A DNA stretch of 64,000 nucleotides from Chloroflexus aggregans DSM 9485 (GCF_000021945.1 NC_011831.1:4043353-4107352); one strand, 5' to 3'. Counted from the first letter of the stretch, positions 1 through 8,800 are shown. Notes: a model not told the origin generated them from the letters alone. A program made the numbers and translations.

Positions 1-410
1 TGCTCCTCATCGAGTGCTAGCACGGCCCAACTCAACGTTGTTGGCGTAGGCATGTCAACTAATCCGCGTGGGCGGGTTGCCAAACGTTTGCGGCGTCGCC
101 AACTCCACAACAATTGTGGCAATTGGCGGTACGAATCGATGTCGCGCCGAGCCAGTGCCGTTACCGTATCGCTCCACGACGCGGTGGTCGTCGTTGGTAC
201 AACGATCTCTTGGGCGCCATCGTTCTGCACAGCGGTACCAAGGATCGCAGCGAGTCGGCGAAGTATGGCACTGCCGAGTGGCAGCAGCACCGGTTCACCG
301 TCGTTCAGCGTGCGTAACATCCCTGCCCGCCAGAGCAGTTGAGTGGCAAGTGTATCTGCTTCAGCAGGTGCTTGACGTAGCGTGCGGCCAAACAGGGTAG
401 CTAGTTGCAT
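1..410 (-). CDS. Prolyl-tRNA synthetase-like protein, N-terminal part (runs off the window)
   Basis: The reading frame opens at ATG 410 and stays open to the window edge, giving 136 residues. The start (MQLATLFGRTLRQAPAEAD) and the following stretch with LLWRAGMLR and LLPLGSAILRR match the N-terminus of bacterial-type ProS, where a helix pair leads into a PLG motif and the class II synthetase core. A later RPRGL stretch sits where ProS has class II motif 2, but the surrounding residues are divergent. This could be a true ProS, a second divergent copy, or a ProS-like paralogue with another role; the rest of the gene is outside the window. No good Shine-Dalgarno is visible before the ATG. Confidence 0.6.
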   Translation of the reverse strand, partial: MQLATLFGRTLRQAPAEADTLATQLLWRAGMLRTLNDGEPVLLPLGSAILRRLAAILGTAVQNDGAQEIVVPTTTTASWSDTVTALARRDIDSYRQLPQLLWSWRRRKRLATRPRGLVDMPTPTTLSWAVLALDEE

Positions 411-449
411 TAGTATCGTTCCCTCTTATCCTCTCGCGTTCTAACCATC

Positions 450-1304
450 TCAAAACAAGCCCAACTGTGCCGGTGGCTCATTCGGCTTCGGCTCCGCCTC
501 GGCAATTGGCGCACCACGGTTCCGCAATCGTGCTGTAATATCGCGGCCCAAGCGTGGCGACTGCGCTTCATCGGGGCAGTGCATAAACAGATACATATGC
601 GGGTCAGTTTGTGCCCATTCCGTCACACGCGCTGCCCATTCCTCAAGAAACGGATCGTTACGCTCAAGATCGGGATGCCCGATATAGCGGATCAACGTCG
701 GCCCACCACCGCGTAATGGGCGGAGTGGCACATCGGGTTTACGCTCACGCGCATCATTGAGTAATGCACCACCCGGATCATCCGGGTCACGAATTGGACG
801 CACATCCATCACTACCCGACCGATCCGATAACGGTCGAGCAACGCCATCAGTGGCTCCTCACCCACCGGCACATACCAATCAGGATGCCGTACTTCTACC
901 GCCAACGCCGCTTCTGTCGGCCAACCGGCCAGAAATCGCTCCAGATCGGCCAGTCGCGTCGGCCCGTACCCCGGCGGTAGTTGCAGGAAGAAGGGTCCAC
1001 ACCGTTCACCGAGCCCCTGCATCCGTTCGATAAACGCACGCGCAAGTGGCAATTTCTCGGCCAGTGGCCCACCATGGCTCACCTCACGCGGTAGCTTGCA
1101 GCAAAACCGAAAACCGACCGGCGTCTCGGCGGCCCATCGTGCAACGGTTGCCGGTGATGGTGTGGCGTAGAAGGTCGTATTCCCCTCGACGGTCGTAAAT
1201 TGCCGACTATAAAGCTTAAGAAATTCGCTACTGCGCGTCCCCGGCGGGAAGAGGTCACCCACCCAACCGGGGTACGCCCAGACAGCACAACCAATTCTGA
1301 TCAT
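450..1304 (-). CDS. DUF72 family protein (YecE-like)
   Basis: A 284-residue protein starting MIRIGCAVWAYPGWVGD, which is the typical DUF72 opening (IGxxxWxYPxW). Inside are FTTVEGNTTFYATPSP and a C-terminal YLFMHCPDEAQSP stretch, both family hallmarks; the fold is a TIM barrel of unknown biochemical role. I chose ATG 1304 over an in-frame start at 1334 because GGAG lies about 8 bases before it and the family begins at this methionine. The C-terminal 25 residues are proline and glutamate rich. It lies between the ProS-like gene and pruA with its own short gaps; no functional link to either is evident. Confidence 0.85.
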   Translation of the reverse strand: MIRIGCAVWAYPGWVGDLFPPGTRSSEFLKLYSRQFTTVEGNTTFYATPSPATVARWAAETPVGFRFCCKLPREVSHGGPLAEKLPLARAFIERMQGLGERCGPFFLQLPPGYGPTRLADLERFLAGWPTEAALAVEVRHPDWYVPVGEEPLMALLDRYRIGRVVMDVRPIRDPDDPGGALLNDARERKPDVPLRPLRGGGPTLIRYIGHPDLERNDPFLEEWAARVTEWAQTDPHMYLFMHCPDEAQSPRLGRDITARLRNRGAPIAEAEPKPNEPPAQLGLF

Positions 1305-1365
1305 CGTAGGCTCCAAAGCTCTTCGTGTGGGCACGGCGATGGTATGCCCCTACGGGTGGCGTCCT

Positions 1366-1544
1366 TTGCGCCCTCTGCGCCTTTGCGTTAGTATCCTTTG
1401 CGTTACCGTCCTTTGCGCCTTTGCGTTACCGTCCTTTGCGCCTTTGCGTTACCGTCCTCTGCGCCTTTGCGTTACCGTCCTCTGCGCCTTTGCGTGACCG
1501 CCCTTTGCGCCTTTGCGTGACCGCCCTTTGCGCCTTTGCGTTAA
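1366..1544. repeat. Tandem CTTTGCG-type repeat, about 23 bp period
   Basis: About seven imperfect copies of a unit of the type CCTTTGCGCCTTTGCGTTACC fill the gap and stop one base before the pruA stop codon. Similar but shorter tracts occur at about 17501-17585 and 28850-28895, so this is a dispersed intergenic family. The plus-strand frame through it is open only because the repeat lacks stops; it is not a gene. Confidence 0.85.
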
Positions 1545-3110
1545 CTAAAACCGCTCGCTGATCACCTTTGGCTGAGTGAACAAGCGCAAATAATCACTCC
1601 CACCGGCCTTACTATCGGTACCCGACATATTAAAGCCACCGAACGGCTGGACACCCACCAACGCACCCGTACACTTACGGTTGAAGTACAGATTACCGAC
1701 GTGAAACTCCTCACGCGCACGCTCCAACCGCTCAAGACTACGACTGTACAAACCGCCGGTCAGGCCATATTCAGTATCGTTGGCGATGGCTAGGGCTTCG
1801 TCGAAGTTGGCGGCGCGGATAAACGCCAGCACCGGCCCGAAAATCTCTTCTTGGGCAATGCGGGCATGCGGCTTAACATCGGCGAAGATGGTCGGATTAA
1901 TGAAGAAACCACCATCCTTGACCAGCTCGTGATCGATCACCTCACCACCGCAGACTAAGCGACCTTCTTCCTGCCCAATCGCAATATACTGGCTGATCGA
2001 ATCGAAGGCGCGCTGGTCGATCACTGCACCCATATCGGTCTCAGGTTTTGTCGGATTACCTAGACGCAAAGCTTTCGCTTTCTCAACCACCCGCTGCAAA
2101 ACCTGATCGTAAACCTGTTCAACCACAATTGCCCGCGAGCAGGCGCTGCACTTTTGGCCCTGAAAGCCAAAGGCGCTCACGACAATTCCGGTCGCCGCTG
2201 CTTCGAGATCAGCCGTCTCATCAACGATGATCGCGTCCTTACCACCCATTTCGAGGATCGCGCGCTTAAGCCAATTCTGGCCGGGCTGGCGTACAGCGGC
2301 GCGCTGCTGAATACGCAACCCAACATTCTTCGAGCCGGTGAAGCCGATGAATCGCACCAGTGGGTGATCAACCAGAAAGTCACCGATCACCGCATCTTCA
2401 CCGGTGACGAGATTGACTACTCCCGGCGGCAAGCCGGCCTCTTCCAAAATCTGTACCAACAGATTAGCCATCACCGGTGCTCGCGGTGATGGTTTGAGCA
2501 CCACCGTATTGCCAACCACAATCGGGGCAACGGTCAGCGTTGTTGTGATAGCAAGCGGAAAATTCCACGGCGGAATCGCCAACCCCGGCCCCAGCGGAAT
2601 GTAGCGCAACTCATTAAATTCGCCGGGATAGGGCACGAGCGGTTGCCGCTCGCCTTGCAACGCGAGCGCTTGCCGCGCATACCACTCGCAAAAGTCAATC
2701 GCTTCGGCCACATCAGCATCGGCCTCAACCCAGTTCTTACTCACCTCGTGCATCATCCACGCCGCCAGCTCTTCTTTACGCCGACGCATAATTGCCGCAG
2801 CACGCAGCAAGACCTGCGCCCGCGCGCTCACCGGTGTGCGCGACCATGTCCGAAAGGCAGCATCAGCCGCCAACAACGCCTGATGTGCATGCTCTTGTGA
2901 GGCACTACTTACATAACCAACGACCTTCTTCGGCTCAGCCGGGTTGATCGAGGCCAGCTTGCGCTCGGTGATGATGTGCTCGCCACCGATCACCAGCGGG
3001 TAGGTCCCTCCCTGTTGCCCGGCGACGTGCCGGATCGCGCGTTGCATTGCCGCACGACGGTTGCCGCTGTCAAAATTGCCAAACGGTTCGTTTTGAAAGG
3101 GGGTCAGCAT
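1545..3110 (-). CDS. pruA: L-glutamate gamma-semialdehyde (P5C) dehydrogenase
   Basis: A 521-residue NAD-dependent aldehyde dehydrogenase that oxidises glutamate semialdehyde to glutamate, the second step of proline degradation. Visible hallmarks are the PWNFPL cofactor-entry motif, FTGSKNVG, the general base Glu in EMGGKD (about residue 287) and the catalytic Cys in [10 protein letters not shown] (about 321). Length and the [10 protein letters not shown] form fit the stand-alone PruA of Thermus/Deinococcus type rather than the PutA fusion. Start ATG 3110 is set by AAGGAG seven bases upstream; a longer frame to 3152 exists but lacks this signal. The partner proline dehydrogenase is not in the window. 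Confidence 0.93.
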   Translation of the reverse strand: MLTPFQNEPFGNFDSGNRRAAMQRAIRHVAGQQGGTYPLVIGGEHIITERKLASINPAEPKKVVGYVSSASQEHAHQALLAADAAFRTWSRTPVSARAQVLLRAAAIMRRRKEELAAWMMHEVSKNWVEADADVAEAIDFCEWYARQALALQGERQPLVPYPGEFNELRYIPLGPGLAIPPWNFPLAITTTLTVAPIVVGNTVVLKPSPRAPVMANLLVQILEEAGLPPGVVNLVTGEDAVIGDFLVDHPLVRFIGFTGSKNVGLRIQQRAAVRQPGQNWLKRAILEMGGKDAIIVDETADLEAAATGIVVSAFGFQGQKCSACSRAIVVEQVYDQVLQRVVEKAKALRLGNPTKPETDMGAVIDQRAFDSISQYIAIGQEEGRLVCGGEVIDHELVKDGGFFINPTIFADVKPHARIAQEEIFGPVLAFIRAANFDEALAIANDTEYGLTGGLYSRSLERLERAREEFHVGNLYFNRKCTGALVGVQPFGGFNMSGTDSKAGGSDYLRLFTQPKVISERF

Positions 3111-3383
3111 AGCTATTCTCCTTGTCATTGTGGAGCTACCATCGCTGCTCATTGTAGCAGGGAAATGACAGAGTTACATCCATTAGGGAGGACTAGAGCG
3201 AAGGTCACAACCCCTCACGGCAGTCGGATGCTCTATCGCTCTGCTCTACGTGTTGGAGCAAGCAGTATAGTGTTGGTGAGGGCAGTTATATATGAGGTAA
3301 GCATCGAGCTGAGGTACTGGAACGTGGGCCAAGTTCAGTCCTCATATCTGTACACTGTGAGATATACATCACCTCACGTTCAA
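3111..3383. other. Intergenic, no gene seen
   Basis: About 270 bases between the pruA start and the decayed endonuclease. I see no supported reading frame, no hairpin of note and no attC-like palindrome; this is where an attC for the last cassette of the island would be expected. Confidence 0.5.
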
Positions 3384-3913
3384 TTACTCTAGAATGAGTA
3401 CCGGAATATCAATATCCGCAGTGTAGAATACGCTCCATCCCAAAAAACTGTTCAAACTATGAAGCACCTGTAGCTATCGTTTCAGCGAAGTATTTCATCG
3501 GCACAATCTCATATTACTCCTAACGTATGGGAGATGGTTTTTTTGTACAAACGTTGTAGACGATAAAAGCCTACTTTCCAAATTGAACCTCAACACCTAC
3601 TCGATTCTTGCCAAAATCCATCTCGCGAAAAGCTCCCTTTGCCGGACTGTTGGGCACATTGTCAGATACATAATACTGGGTTGGATTGTCGCATTGCAGC
3701 TTATGCTTCTCCCAGCCACACAATTCAAACGCTTTTGTAAAAACCCTGTTCAAAGCTCGCAGGCTATAGAGCATTCTAGCGAGCATTGTCGTTTCTTGGC
3801 TGGTTCATTTTGCATTGTTTGCGGTCGACGGTAGAAATACCTTCCTCTCCTTCTCTGAGTTCCGCCGAGTGTTGGGAACGGATAATCTCCTCACCACGAT
3901 TGAAAATGCTCAT
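3384..3913 (-). pseudogene. BglII-like type II restriction endonuclease, decayed
   Basis: Fragments of one endonuclease lie in order on the minus strand but in different frames. ATG 3913 (SD-like AAGGTG) opens MSIFNRGEEIIRSQH and ends at a stop after about 45 codons; a frame change leads to MLARMLYSLRALNRVFTK and on to MDFGKNRVGVEVQFGK (about 3571-3620), where TAG 3568-3570 interrupts; further fragments spell AFIVYNVC, TISHTLGVI and ADIDIPVLILE before TAA 3384. The D-x8-E-x-Q spacing in DFGKNRVGVEVQ equals that of the BglII active site (Asp84, Glu93, Gln95, from memory). Several frameshifts and stops make it a clear relic. Its ATG overlaps the stop of the small frame upstream, typical of an R-M pair. 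Confidence 0.8.
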
Positions 3914-3999
3914 TTGTATTCACCTTGTTCTTCCAAAAGCCGCACTTGGGAAGGCTCTTTCCATGCTTCCCACATCCCACGCCAGACGCCCTCACCCAT
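3910..3999 (-). pseudogene. 29-residue frame, possibly the C-terminal remnant of a cognate methyltransferase
   Basis: A short frame beginning MGEGVWRGMWEAWKEPSQV and ending GEYK, whose TGA stop overlaps the ATG of the endonuclease relic (ATGA). Translational coupling of this kind is usual for a methyltransferase followed by its endonuclease, and the piece looks like a protein C-terminus. It begins only about 45 bases after the second box of the attC at 4042, so most of the putative methyltransferase is missing. The identity is inference; it could also be an unrelated small coding sequence. Confidence 0.4.
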
Positions 4000-4041
4000 C
4001 AGTCACAGCGCTCACATTTCCTTTTCGATGTTCCATCATGC

Positions 4042-4139
4042 GGCTAACGGCCTGCGCATCACCTGCGGCGAGAAGCCTTGCCCTGAGCGAAGCGAAGGGG
4101 CGGCAAGGTGAAGCCGTCAGGTGGATGCGCGTGTGGGGC
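4042..4139 (-). other. attC site 1
   Basis: Read on the minus strand: first box GCCCCAC, arm GCGCATCCACCTGA, a stem-loop core, second arm CAGGTGATGCGC, then second box GTTAGCC. The first arm has one extra C relative to the second, the position and strand expected for the extrahelical base of attC. The site follows the methyltransferase stop at 4145. Its core contains CCTTGCC...GGCAAGG and a CCCTGAGCGAAGCGAAGGG element that also occurs, degenerate, in site 7. Confidence 0.75.
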
Positions 4140-4144
4140 AGCCT

Positions 4145-4924
4145 TTAAGAAAACGGTCTTTGTCCTATAACAGTAAACAAACGATCTTCGGATTTAACAA
4201 CATCAAATGTAAACTCACTAAACAACCGCACATTCTGGAAGCCTGCTTTTTCAAATAAATCTTTCGCTTGAGATTGACTGTAAGAACGTGTTGCCGGTGA
4301 ACGTTGATGCAATTCTTCCATTACAACCTGCTCATCAATTATTTTTTGATATACATCTTCTGTGTGCTCACATTCGCTAATGGGATCGAACCAAGCGCGA
4401 GCCACTCTGCGAAACGTTACACCATCTGTTTTACGAACGGCTGTCTTCTCCCATGCCGATTCGAGCGGTTCACCTTCTTTCCAGAGAGTCATCATTGATG
4501 CAACTAATATACCACCCGGTAATAAGTGTTCATATAGTCGTTTCATTGCGAGTTCTATCGCTTCTAATTCAGTGATTAATTGCAATGTGCTTGATGGAAC
4601 CAGAATGGTCTTATACTTGCGAGGAAGTTCAAGGCGCTCCAAGTATTGTTTGTATAATGTTGGCCTTAATTTCAATTGGTCTGCTTTATATTGGCATATG
4701 GATAACATCTCTGGCGAATTATCAACACCATCAATATCAACTCCTTGCTGTAAATAGTCTAGCAATAGTCGTCCGGTACCACAGCCTACATCAAGAACGG
4801 GCTGTCCATATTTTTGAATGATTGCGAGATAGAAATGGCGGTCTGCCCAATTTGACGTGTCACCGCGTAACACATCCCAAGCTTCTGCCATTAGCCCTTT
4901 ATATTCGTACTCACGTTGGTTCAT
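4145..4924 (-). CDS. SAM-dependent methyltransferase (class I), small-molecule type
   Basis: A 259-residue protein with the class I Rossmann motif VLDVGCGTGRLLLDY (about residues 44-58), an acidic GVDNSPEML for the SAM ribose and a C-terminal FTVIGQRPFS. There is no DPPY or SPPY motif, so it is not an amino-methyltransferase of DNA; the substrate is unknown. Start ATG 4924 is preferred over ATG 4942 because GAGGAAA lies seven bases upstream. The gene is AT-rich compared with the flanking chromosome and is bracketed by attC sites 2 (upstream) and 1 (directly downstream), making it a single-gene cassette. No partner gene is in the same cassette. Confidence 0.8.
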   Translation of the reverse strand: MNQREYEYKGLMAEAWDVLRGDTSNWADRHFYLAIIQKYGQPVLDVGCGTGRLLLDYLQQGVDIDGVDNSPEMLSICQYKADQLKLRPTLYKQYLERLELPRKYKTILVPSSTLQLITELEAIELAMKRLYEHLLPGGILVASMMTLWKEGEPLESAWEKTAVRKTDGVTFRRVARAWFDPISECEHTEDVYQKIIDEQVVMEELHQRSPATRSYSQSQAKDLFEKAGFQNVRLFSEFTFDVVKSEDRLFTVIGQRPFS

Positions 4925-4949
4925 TGTTGTTTCCTCGGTCATTGCTTGG

Positions 4950-5014
4950 GCCGCTCAGTCGGCACGCGCTTCAGCCGCCCCCGAAAGGCGGTCGGCTGGA
5001 AGCGCGTGTTGGGC
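4950..5014 (-). other. attC site 2
   Basis: Minus strand: perfect first box GCCCAAC (5014-5008), arm ACGCGCTTCCAGCCG, core, second arm CGGCTGAAGCGCGTG. Fourteen base pairs match with a single extra C in the first arm. The second box is degenerate (GTGCCGA) and lacks the GTT triplet, so this site may be recombination-deficient. The frame of the upstream HSDR_N-type gene, read through its stops, ends two bases before the first box. Confidence 0.75.
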
Positions 5015-5016
5015 GA

Positions 5017-6033
5017 TTACTCGACGTTTACCCGTAGTGCAGAACGAAGCTTTGGGTGAACAACGTCACGTGCCAAATCCAATATGTGCCGGATATTCTT
5101 TCAACCATCGTTTGTCCCCATCCACCATCCGGGATAGAGTTCCTGCGTATCACGGGCTATGTATCTCCGTTTCCTTCCATGATTTCTTGATGCAAATCGG
5201 TCAAGAAAACCGGGATCGGCTTTCGCCAACAACTGAACGACCGTTACCATGACCTCTGTCGCCGATGCAGCCTTGTACGTCTTGCCTTCAAACACGAATG
5301 AAAACCTGCCTGTGGTTCTGGATCGAGAAATCTGCTCCCGGTTTTCTGGTGTCCGGCGCATAGACGTTGGTTGATGCGACGGTATCGGATATGCAGAAAC
5401 TACGCCAAGATGGTGATTACACACATCCAAATCCGGCTTATAGCCACAGAGATCTTCAACGTTTTCGGCTCATCATTCCAACAACAATGAATCGGGCGCT
5501 TCAAGCAAACTCGCCCAAGCTCTGGGGAGCGTTGCCTCAATTTCTCTGTCCCGGGCCACGTTTTGATAATCTGCACGTGCAGATTTTAAAGCTTCGCCAG
5601 AACACACTCTTTCATATTGGAGATATCGTTCAAGCCTGCTGACTGCTTCTTCGATCTCACGCTCAAGAAGGTCGAGCTTATATACTCTCCTTTCATCATA
5701 TCGGCCCTGTTCACCGGGAAGATAAAAACTCCACTCTTGTCCATCTGTCAGGACAGCCATTGGAACTCCCGAATGAAAGGCGTATTCGAATAGCTGTCTA
5801 TCAGCTCCTTCAGAAATGCCAACCCTCTTTACCTCAATAAATATCAATGGACGACGGGGAGGATTACATAGTGCAAAATCGACACGTCCCCCTTGGACCG
5901 AGAACTCGGGAACAACCACATTTGTATCAAATACGGGCCATCCCAGTTCATGCAAGGTCGGAAGAAGAATTCCCTGGGAAACAGCAGCCTCAGGACGCTC
6001 TCGAACCTGTTCTATGTGGTTTGACATTGCCAT
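5017..6033 (-). pseudogene. HSDR_N-type PD-(D/E)XK nuclease gene with in-frame TGA codons
   Basis: One continuous frame runs from ATG 6033 (SD AGAAGGTG) to TAA 5017, broken by TGA TGA at 5470-5475 and TGA at 5101-5103. The N-terminal part (186 residues) has GGRVDFALCNPP then FIEVKRVG, the D...ExK signature of HSDR_N-type nucleases, followed by YERVCSGEALKSARADY. The frame then continues AENVEDLCGYKPDLDVCNHH and FVFEGKTYKAASATEVM to HGRKRRYIAR...ELYP and KNIRHILDLARDVVHPK, a C-terminal domain I have seen with such nucleases. The stretch around ELYPGWWMGTN looks shortened. Stops plus an internal loss argue for decay; the N-terminal 186 residues may still be made. It fills the cassette between attC sites 3 and 2. 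Confidence 0.7.
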
Positions 6034-6189
6034 TGATGCACCTTCTTTTTTCACAGGTCATTACGAATATGCTCATGACAAGCTTACGTCACCGACCTGG
6101 CGCTCAACGTGCACGCATGGGCTTTGCTTTTCAACCGGCACGACGTATACGGTGCAATCCGACACCCTTTGTATGCCTGAGAAGAAAAC

Positions 6190-6254
6190 GACCAACGTTC
6201 CGGTTCAGCGGCCCGCCGCGGAACCGACCGTCCGCTGCCCCCGAACCGTTAGGT
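6190..6254 (-). other. attC site 3
   Basis: Minus strand: perfect first box ACCTAAC (6254-6248), arm GGTTCGGGGGCAGCGG, short core, second arm CCGCTGAACCGG, second box GTTGGTC (one mismatch to GTTRRRY). The TAA stop of the upstream methyltransferase lies inside the first box, as in many gene cassettes. The second box is the same as in site 4. Confidence 0.7.
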
Positions 6255-7286
6255 GCCACGTTCCACCTTTGCTTCATCGAACAGCGTGGCCGGTCCGGAA
6301 AGGTCAACAGGGGCGCTCCTTGAACTCACGGACAGTCGGGCGAAGCATGCCGCCACTTCACTTTGCGGAAGGTGCTCCATGAACCGGAGCGCCGAGCCGG
6401 CCACGTAACCCGCGTCTATCTCCATCGCAATCCACCTTCGTCCAAATTGCTCTGCCACTTTCCCCGTCGTGTTTGACCCTGCGAAGATGTCCAGAACCAG
6501 ATCACCCTCAGTCGTGAGCAACTTGATGAAAAACTCCGGGAGTGCAGCAGGAAAGCGCGCAGGATGTGCTTCGATTCCTACGAGCTTGGAGAGCCGCAGA
6601 TAGGAAGAGTTGCTTTCGGTATTGGGAATCTGCAGCAGGTTTGAAGGGATCGCACCACCGTTGTCAGAACCAAAACCCTTGCTGATGTCGTGGCCTGATG
6701 GACGGTTCTTTGGCTTGTAGAACGCATCCGGGTTTTTCAGGAGCGTCTTCATACGCTCGGAGTAAGGGGCAAGAACCTGTCGCACGTCCGCTTTCGGCCA
6801 CTCCGATTTTGAGAACCACCATACAGTGTTTACGGAATCCTTCACCCGGATTTTTCGCTTGTTAACCCATTCAATGGGGGAAGGCAGCTTTGCGGGGTTG
6901 TACCAAAAGAACTCTTCCGCAAGGTAAAAGCCGACCTCATCGCACATCTTCAGGAGCACGCGATATTGATACAGCGACCGTACCGGAACGCCACGTTGAT
7001 ATGCACCACCTAGGTCGAGAACAAAGCTGCCAGTTTCGCGAAGCACACGACGCACTTCCGCGCCGAACCTACAGAGCCACTCGACGTATTCGGATTGATC
7101 CGTATTGCCGTATGCCTTCTGCCGCAGGAGTGCGAATGGAGGAGATGTGACCACAAGGTCAACGCAGTCGTCTGGGAGGCGCTTGAGAAGGTCGAGCGAA
7201 TCGCCGAGGTAACACGCCCCATACCGGGTGGTATAGACCGGCGCTGGTAGTGCTCGAAAAGGGGAGGTGGTGTTGATTCGCGTCAT
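6249..7286 (-). CDS. Type II DNA methyltransferase, N4-cytosine class
   Basis: A 345-residue beta-class DNA methyltransferase: catalytic motif IV VVTSPPF at about residues 45-51 comes before the SAM-binding motif I LDIFAGSNTTGKVAEQF at about 265, and PARFPAALPEFF lies between, as in M.PvuII-like enzymes. SPPF rather than DPPY points to N4-cytosine methylation. ATG 7286 overlaps the stop of the gene upstream by four bases (ATGA), so the two are translationally coupled. They form one cassette bounded by attC sites 4 and 3. Recognition sequence cannot be read from the sequence. It presumably protects DNA from the upstream protein, the candidate nuclease. Confidence 0.88.
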   Translation of the reverse strand: MTRINTTSPFRALPAPVYTTRYGACYLGDSLDLLKRLPDDCVDLVVTSPPFALLRQKAYGNTDQSEYVEWLCRFGAEVRRVLRETGSFVLDLGGAYQRGVPVRSLYQYRVLLKMCDEVGFYLAEEFFWYNPAKLPSPIEWVNKRKIRVKDSVNTVWWFSKSEWPKADVRQVLAPYSERMKTLLKNPDAFYKPKNRPSGHDISKGFGSDNGGAIPSNLLQIPNTESNSSYLRLSKLVGIEAHPARFPAALPEFFIKLLTTEGDLVLDIFAGSNTTGKVAEQFGRRWIAMEIDAGYVAGSALRFMEHLPQSEVAACFARLSVSSRSAPVDLSGPATLFDEAKVERGT

Positions 7287-8800
7287 GGTGTTGCCCTCGG
7301 CGTCCAGTCGTTGGCGATCCAGCTCTCAAGGAAGTTCCAGAGCACGGAGATCGCGTAGTGGACGTCTGGCCGCTTGCTCTGCAGGGCTGCGACATAGGGT
7401 GCGACCGCATCCTTGGAGAGATGCGCTAGCGTCCAAGTCGGCCAGGTAGAGCTAGATCTCTCCGCCAGTGCCGCAATGTCCTTTGCTGGTGCGCCGCGAA
7501 TTCGGCGCAACGTTTCGGCAGCACCCGCGGCGATTGCTGCGGAGGATGCCTCCAGCCCCCTCAAAAGTGCATCGAATCCGACAGCCCCAAGATCAGCGAG
7601 AGCAATGAGTGCCTCTTCACGAATCTCAGGAGCAACATCCGCAAACGCCTGAACGAGAACCTGTGCAGCGTCCCTAGTTCCGTGGCACCCGATGGCCCAA
7701 GCGCAAGCGCTCCTTAAAAAGAGCGGTTGTGTTGCGTCCTCAAGCACGGTGCGTAGGAGATCGAAAGAGGTCGGAGTGCGCGTCTCGGCCAAGGTCACCG
7801 AAGCCTCTAATCGCATCTGTTCGTCGGCATGTCCAAGCAGGATCGCGCGGAACTGATCGTCGGCGGAGTCTCCGGCAACCTCGCAGAGGTACGATTTCGC
7901 CTCCATGCGAACGTAGGCGTCTTCTTCGCTGTCTTCCGCAAGCGCCCGGACTTCATTCACCAGCCCAGCGGCCCTCGCCAACCTGGCAAGTTTGCAGCCT
8001 GTGAAACGAACGGTACGCTCGCGTGACGCAAGCATCTGTAGAATCTTACCTGTGTCGCAACCTCCTACACAGCGAGATGCGGCAGTCGTCATAGGCTCGA
8101 CTTGGCCGGCGAGTACTTGGTTAAGCTGAAAGTAGTCTCCTGCGGCCAAGAATGGTCGCTCATCTGTCGCAAGCCGGAAGTGCCGGGGTTTACTGGGGTC
8201 GTTATCCAGCAGATAGTCAAGGCGCCCGCCATTTGCCGCGACGACTCTCCCGCTGCTGGGCGCGAAGCGGGCCTTCCACTTCACCTGGACCTCAGACCCC
8301 TCACTGACTCCCTTGGGTTTGAGCTGTTTCGGTGCGACACATCTGAAAGACTCCACCGTGAACAAGTTTATCCAACCTTCGACGTGCCAAGTCGTCAACG
8401 TACGTTCTCTCCAGAGTGATCGCTGCTCATGCAGGCCGCCCGCACTCCAGACGCTTTCGTCCGCTGAAAGGATAGGAAAGGCAACCCAGTCCGAGTCGAG
8501 CATACCGTAGTCCCAAGCTCGCTCCGCATCGCTGGGCGAGTGCGACATGCTCAGGTCCGCGTTCGTCTTCGCGCGCGACTCGATGCGGACTCCACATCGC
8601 GTACAACACAGGTCGGGTATTCGAACCCGCTTTCGCTTCACATCGCGCCAAATCCGGGTCGCAAGCGATCCGCGCTCCAGCTCGACGATCTCGTGTCCGA
8701 GCGAATTCAAATATTGTTGAACAGCCCGGGCACCGACGGCGCCGACCGCCAGCATTCGGAAGAAGCTAGTGTTTGTCTTGAAGGCGTTACGCTGTGCCAT
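7283..8800 (-). CDS. Putative restriction endonuclease: PD-(D/E)XK-like N-terminus with C-terminal HEAT repeats
   Basis: A 505-residue protein. Residues about 15-100 contain a helix-rich opening (GARAVQQYLNSLGHEIVEL), then RIPDLCCTRCGVRIESRAK: a PD at 62-63, an E at 74 and a K at 78 in the order of a PD-(D/E)XK nuclease, with a CxxC pair between. Residues about 265-470 are alanine/leucine-rich paired helices (for example EEALIALADLG, MRLEASVTLAET, RSACAWAIGCHG) typical of HEAT repeats. Start ATG 8800 has GAGGAAACC upstream. It precedes and overlaps an N4-cytosine methyltransferase in the same cassette, which is why I read it as the nuclease of an R-M pair. The ESRAK form of the active site is unusual, and a catalytic role is not proven. 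Confidence 0.6.
   Translation of the reverse strand: MAQRNAFKTNTSFFRMLAVGAVGARAVQQYLNSLGHEIVELERGSLATRIWRDVKRKRVRIPDLCCTRCGVRIESRAKTNADLSMSHSPSDAERAWDYGMLDSDWVAFPILSADESVWSAGGLHEQRSLWRERTLTTWHVEGWINLFTVESFRCVAPKQLKPKGVSEGSEVQVKWKARFAPSSGRVVAANGGRLDYLLDNDPSKPRHFRLATDERPFLAAGDYFQLNQVLAGQVEPMTTAASRCVGGCDTGKILQMLASRERTVRFTGCKLARLARAAGLVNEVRALAEDSEEDAYVRMEAKSYLCEVAGDSADDQFRAILLGHADEQMRLEASVTLAETRTPTSFDLLRTVLEDATQPLFLRSACAWAIGCHGTRDAAQVLVQAFADVAPEIREEALIALADLGAVGFDALLRGLEASSAAIAAGAAETLRRIRGAPAKDIAALAERSSSTWPTWTLAHLSKDAVAPYVAALQSKRPDVHYAISVLWNFLESWIANDWTPRATP

Noticed and set aside
1325-1561. Plus-strand 78-codon frame through the CTTTGCG repeat
   Set aside because: It is a translation of the repeat, low complexity and without an SD.
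3180-3300. A ninth attC site near GTTGGAG (about 3251)
   Set aside because: There is no pairing arm or RYYYAAC box at the right distance.
4145-4924. DNA methyltransferase of an R-M system
   Set aside because: It has a class I SAM fold but no DPPY, SPPY or PCQ motif and no nuclease partner; kept as small-molecule methyltransferase.
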